A stretch of DNA of 64,000 nucleotides. Source: Clusia tigrina (lineage: Eukaryota > Arthropoda > Insecta > Diptera > Clusiidae). The stretch is from assembly GCA_920105625.2 (NCBI GenBank), contig OV050032.1:112018542-112082541 (forward strand). Reading direction: 5' to 3'. The number at the start of each line of letters is the position of its first letter. Positions within the stretch are counted from its first letter, which is position 1. The notes under the pieces are model-generated. The model made no database searches. It worked only from the letters and a program-made list of their open reading frames with translations, and was not told the DNA's origin. Below, one piece after another: positions 62,546 to 64,000 of the stretch. The translations under genes were made by a program, and so were the position numbers.

Positions 62546-64000
62546 ACTGCTTATTGTATTCTTGCAATCTCTCTTGGCTATTAAAAGCTTTGTTTCTTAT
62601 CTCCTCAAGATTTCTATTAAACGTCATCTCTTCAACTTGCACTAAATTTTCCTTTAGCAAATCAACCGTATTTCCTCTTTGCTGAACCCCGAAAAGCATT
62701 ATACTTGGATGTTCTTTTATTGCTCTATGCACTGTGTTGTTGAGGGTATGTTCGACTGTTTCCAGAACTGAGTCCCAACAGATATTTTTTTCTGGGTTAA
62801 CTAGTTTAGCAATCATTGGCCCTAGCGATCTGTTTATTCGTTCTACTTGTCCATTGGCCTGAGGAGAACCCGTGGCTATCTTTATATGCTCTACATTATT
62901 TTCTTTCAAATACTCACAAAACTCTTTAGATGTAAAACAACTCCCACGATCTGAGATAATGTATTTTGGGCGACTATAAGATCTAAAATAATCCGTTAGT
63001 GATTTTATAACTTCATTAGTGTTTGTAGTTTTGGTAGAATATAATCTAACGAATTTGGTACAAGCATCGACAACAACTAAAATGTATTTTTTTGACCTCG
63101 AGTGGTCTATATGTACCATCATAAATGGACTACTGCTCTTAGGAATATTTTTGAGAAAACCTTCCTGTCTACCGTGTTTCGGCGAAAAAACAATGCACTT
63201 TAGACAGTTCTTTATATGATTTACTGCTTTCGTTTTCATTTTTGAAAACCAATAACTTTTTGAAATTAAATCTATCATTTTATCTGCTCCTACATGACCC
63301 ATTTCGTCGTGATATTTGTAAAAAACATGATCTTCCATGCTCTCAGGGACACAAAATACTACATTCCCATTATCCTTTTTTCTATATATAACACCATTTC
63401 GCATTTCATACAAGGAATGTTCAGAATTTTCTAGTGTTTCGCGAATCTTACTAAGATTTTTGTCCTTCCCTTGCATTATAACCAAATTATCTTCGAAAGT
63501 ATTTGTTTCTAAAACTAAAATATTTGTAGCTCGACTTAACGCATCTACCTGCTGCATGCGAGATCCTGAACGATGTTCTAGCACATAATCATAATTCTGC
63601 AGCTCTAGCGCCCACCTTGCTATTCTAGGATTCAACTCTTTTTTATTTAGTGTCATTGTTAACGAGTGACAATCCGTAATAATTTTAAATTTCATACAAT
63701 GGAGATAAACTCTAAACCATTTTAAAGCATATATGATAGCTAAAGTTTCTAACTCAAAGCTGTGGTACTTAGATTCTGCCTCTGTGGCCCGTTTTGAATA
63801 GTAAAACACGGGGTGTAATTTATCACCATCTTTTTTTTGCATTAAAATAGCTCCGAAACCTAACGAGCTCGCATCACAATGCAGTTCTGTGGGATCTTTC
63901 GGATCATAAATCGCTAGTATGGGTGCTTCTAGCAATCTTTGTTTGAGATGTTCAAAAGCTTCTAATTCTAGCGCACCGAAATGAAATTTTGTATCCTTTC
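62454..64000 (-). CDS. pol: Retrotransposon pol, partial: RNase H and integrase (frame 1 of 2)
   Basis: The frame is open through the right edge, so no start is present. The first residues visible (FHFGALELEAFEHL) are the connection after reverse transcriptase. Numbering from the TTG leucine codon at 63933-63935, the RNase H domain spans about residues 15-135, with D21 (HCDAS), the ELE acidic motif at 61-63, D88 (TDCH) and D131 (VDALSR). The integrase zinc finger follows: H209, H214, C244 and C247, with H-x4-H-x29-C-x2-C spacing. The catalytic core has D277 (HIDH), D329 (ISDRG) and E365 (NGQVERIN), with the expected 35 residues between the last two. RNase H removes the RNA strand during reverse transcription, and integrase inserts the cDNA. 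The first D-D gap (51 residues) looks several residues short for the family. The frame runs into an eight-base A tract (62530-62537) and then into unrelated residues and a stop at 62454. Confidence 0.92.
   Translation of the reverse strand, partial: KDTKFHFGALELEAFEHLKQRLLEAPILAIYDPKDPTELHCDASSLGFGAILMQKKDGDKLHPVFYYSKRATEAESKYHSFELETLAIIYALKWFRVYLHCMKFKIITDCHSLTMTLNKKELNPRIARWALELQNYDYVLEHRSGSRMQQVDALSRATNILVLETNTFEDNLVIMQGKDKNLSKIRETLENSEHSLYEMRNGVIYRKKDNGNVVFCVPESMEDHVFYKYHDEMGHVGADKMIDLISKSYWFSKMKTKAVNHIKNCLKCIVFSPKHGRQEGFLKNIPKSSSPFMMVHIDHSRSKKYILVVVDACTKFVRLYSTKTTNTNEVIKSLTDYFRSYSRPKYIISDRGSCFTSKEFCEYLKENNVEHIKIATGSPQANGQVERINRSLGPMIAKLVNPEKNICWDSVLETVEHTLNNTVHRAIKEHPSIMLFGVQQRGNTVDLLKENLVQVEEMTFNRNLEEIRNKAFNSQERLQEYNKQYVDKKKTRAKQVRSRRLCFNNKFRFACWSI

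Larger units (their letters stand above)
61889..64000 (-). mobile_element. Ty3/gypsy-type LTR retrotransposon, 3' portion (left end in window)
   Basis: An element on the minus strand enters from the right edge. From right to left it shows the end of reverse transcriptase/RNase H, the integrase, a pol stop at 62276, a short purine-rich segment and a 338-bp LTR that abuts the satellite. The pol order RT/RNase H then integrase is the Ty3/gypsy order. No env-like frame lies between pol and the LTR. The integrase style resembles the mdg3/micropia/blastopia clade of insect elements, at low confidence. Gag, protease, most of RT, the primer binding site and the 5' LTR are outside the window. The frameshift in pol suggests this copy may no longer be autonomous. 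Confidence 0.9.

Noticed and set aside
62458..63588. Plus-strand open frames of 66-83 residues at 62458, 63019 and 63337
   Set aside because: They lie opposite the well-supported pol frame on the minus strand and show no recognisable protein.

Overview
The window is almost entirely satellite DNA from a eukaryote. Positions 1-61888 are one uninterrupted head-to-tail array of a 196-bp AT-rich monomer, all in the same orientation: roughly 320 units if full-length and shortened units are both counted. Nothing else interrupts these 61.9 kb: no gene, no transposon and no inverted block. At 61889 the array stops abruptly at the 3' LTR of a Ty3/gypsy-type retrotransposon lying on the minus strand. 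Its LTR (61889-62226) and the 3' part of pol (RNase H, integrase, integrase C-terminal module; 62276-64000) fill the rest of the window, and the element continues past the right edge. The style of the retroelement (mdg3/micropia/blastopia-like integrase, TG...CA LTR, no env after pol) suggests an insect, perhaps a dipteran. That assignment is an inference; I do not recognise the satellite.

The array has a clear higher-order organisation, and five domains can be told apart by shared marker variants. Domain A (1 to about 23020) holds five copies of a 28-31-unit higher-order repeat (starts 1, 5577, 11350, 13464, 18648). Each copy opens with one full monomer followed by two shortened 110-bp units and is punctuated by 130-bp units. 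Domain B (about 23-33.4 kb) holds a 4-mer duplication with a 7-bp deletion (26642-28195) and a 12/13-mer duplication (28.4-33.3 kb). Domain C (about 33.5-44 kb) holds two copies of a roughly 29-mer. Domain D (about 44.3-47.8 kb) holds nested 3-mer and 5-mer duplications. Domain E (about 48-61.9 kb) holds an 11-mer duplication and two almost identical 3525-bp (18-mer) copies. Differences in length between copies are nearly always whole numbers of monomers, as expected from in-register unequal exchange.

The many short open frames in the array are by-products of the repeat. The period of 196 is not divisible by 3, so the frame rotates at every monomer and no long repeat protein is possible. The only real protein-coding sequence is the partial retrotransposon pol, which has a frameshift at an eight-base homopolymer near its 3' end. 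The retroelement appears to have inserted into the satellite, because the last monomer is intact up to unit position 194 and shows no edge decay. The array may therefore resume on the far side of the element, outside this window.
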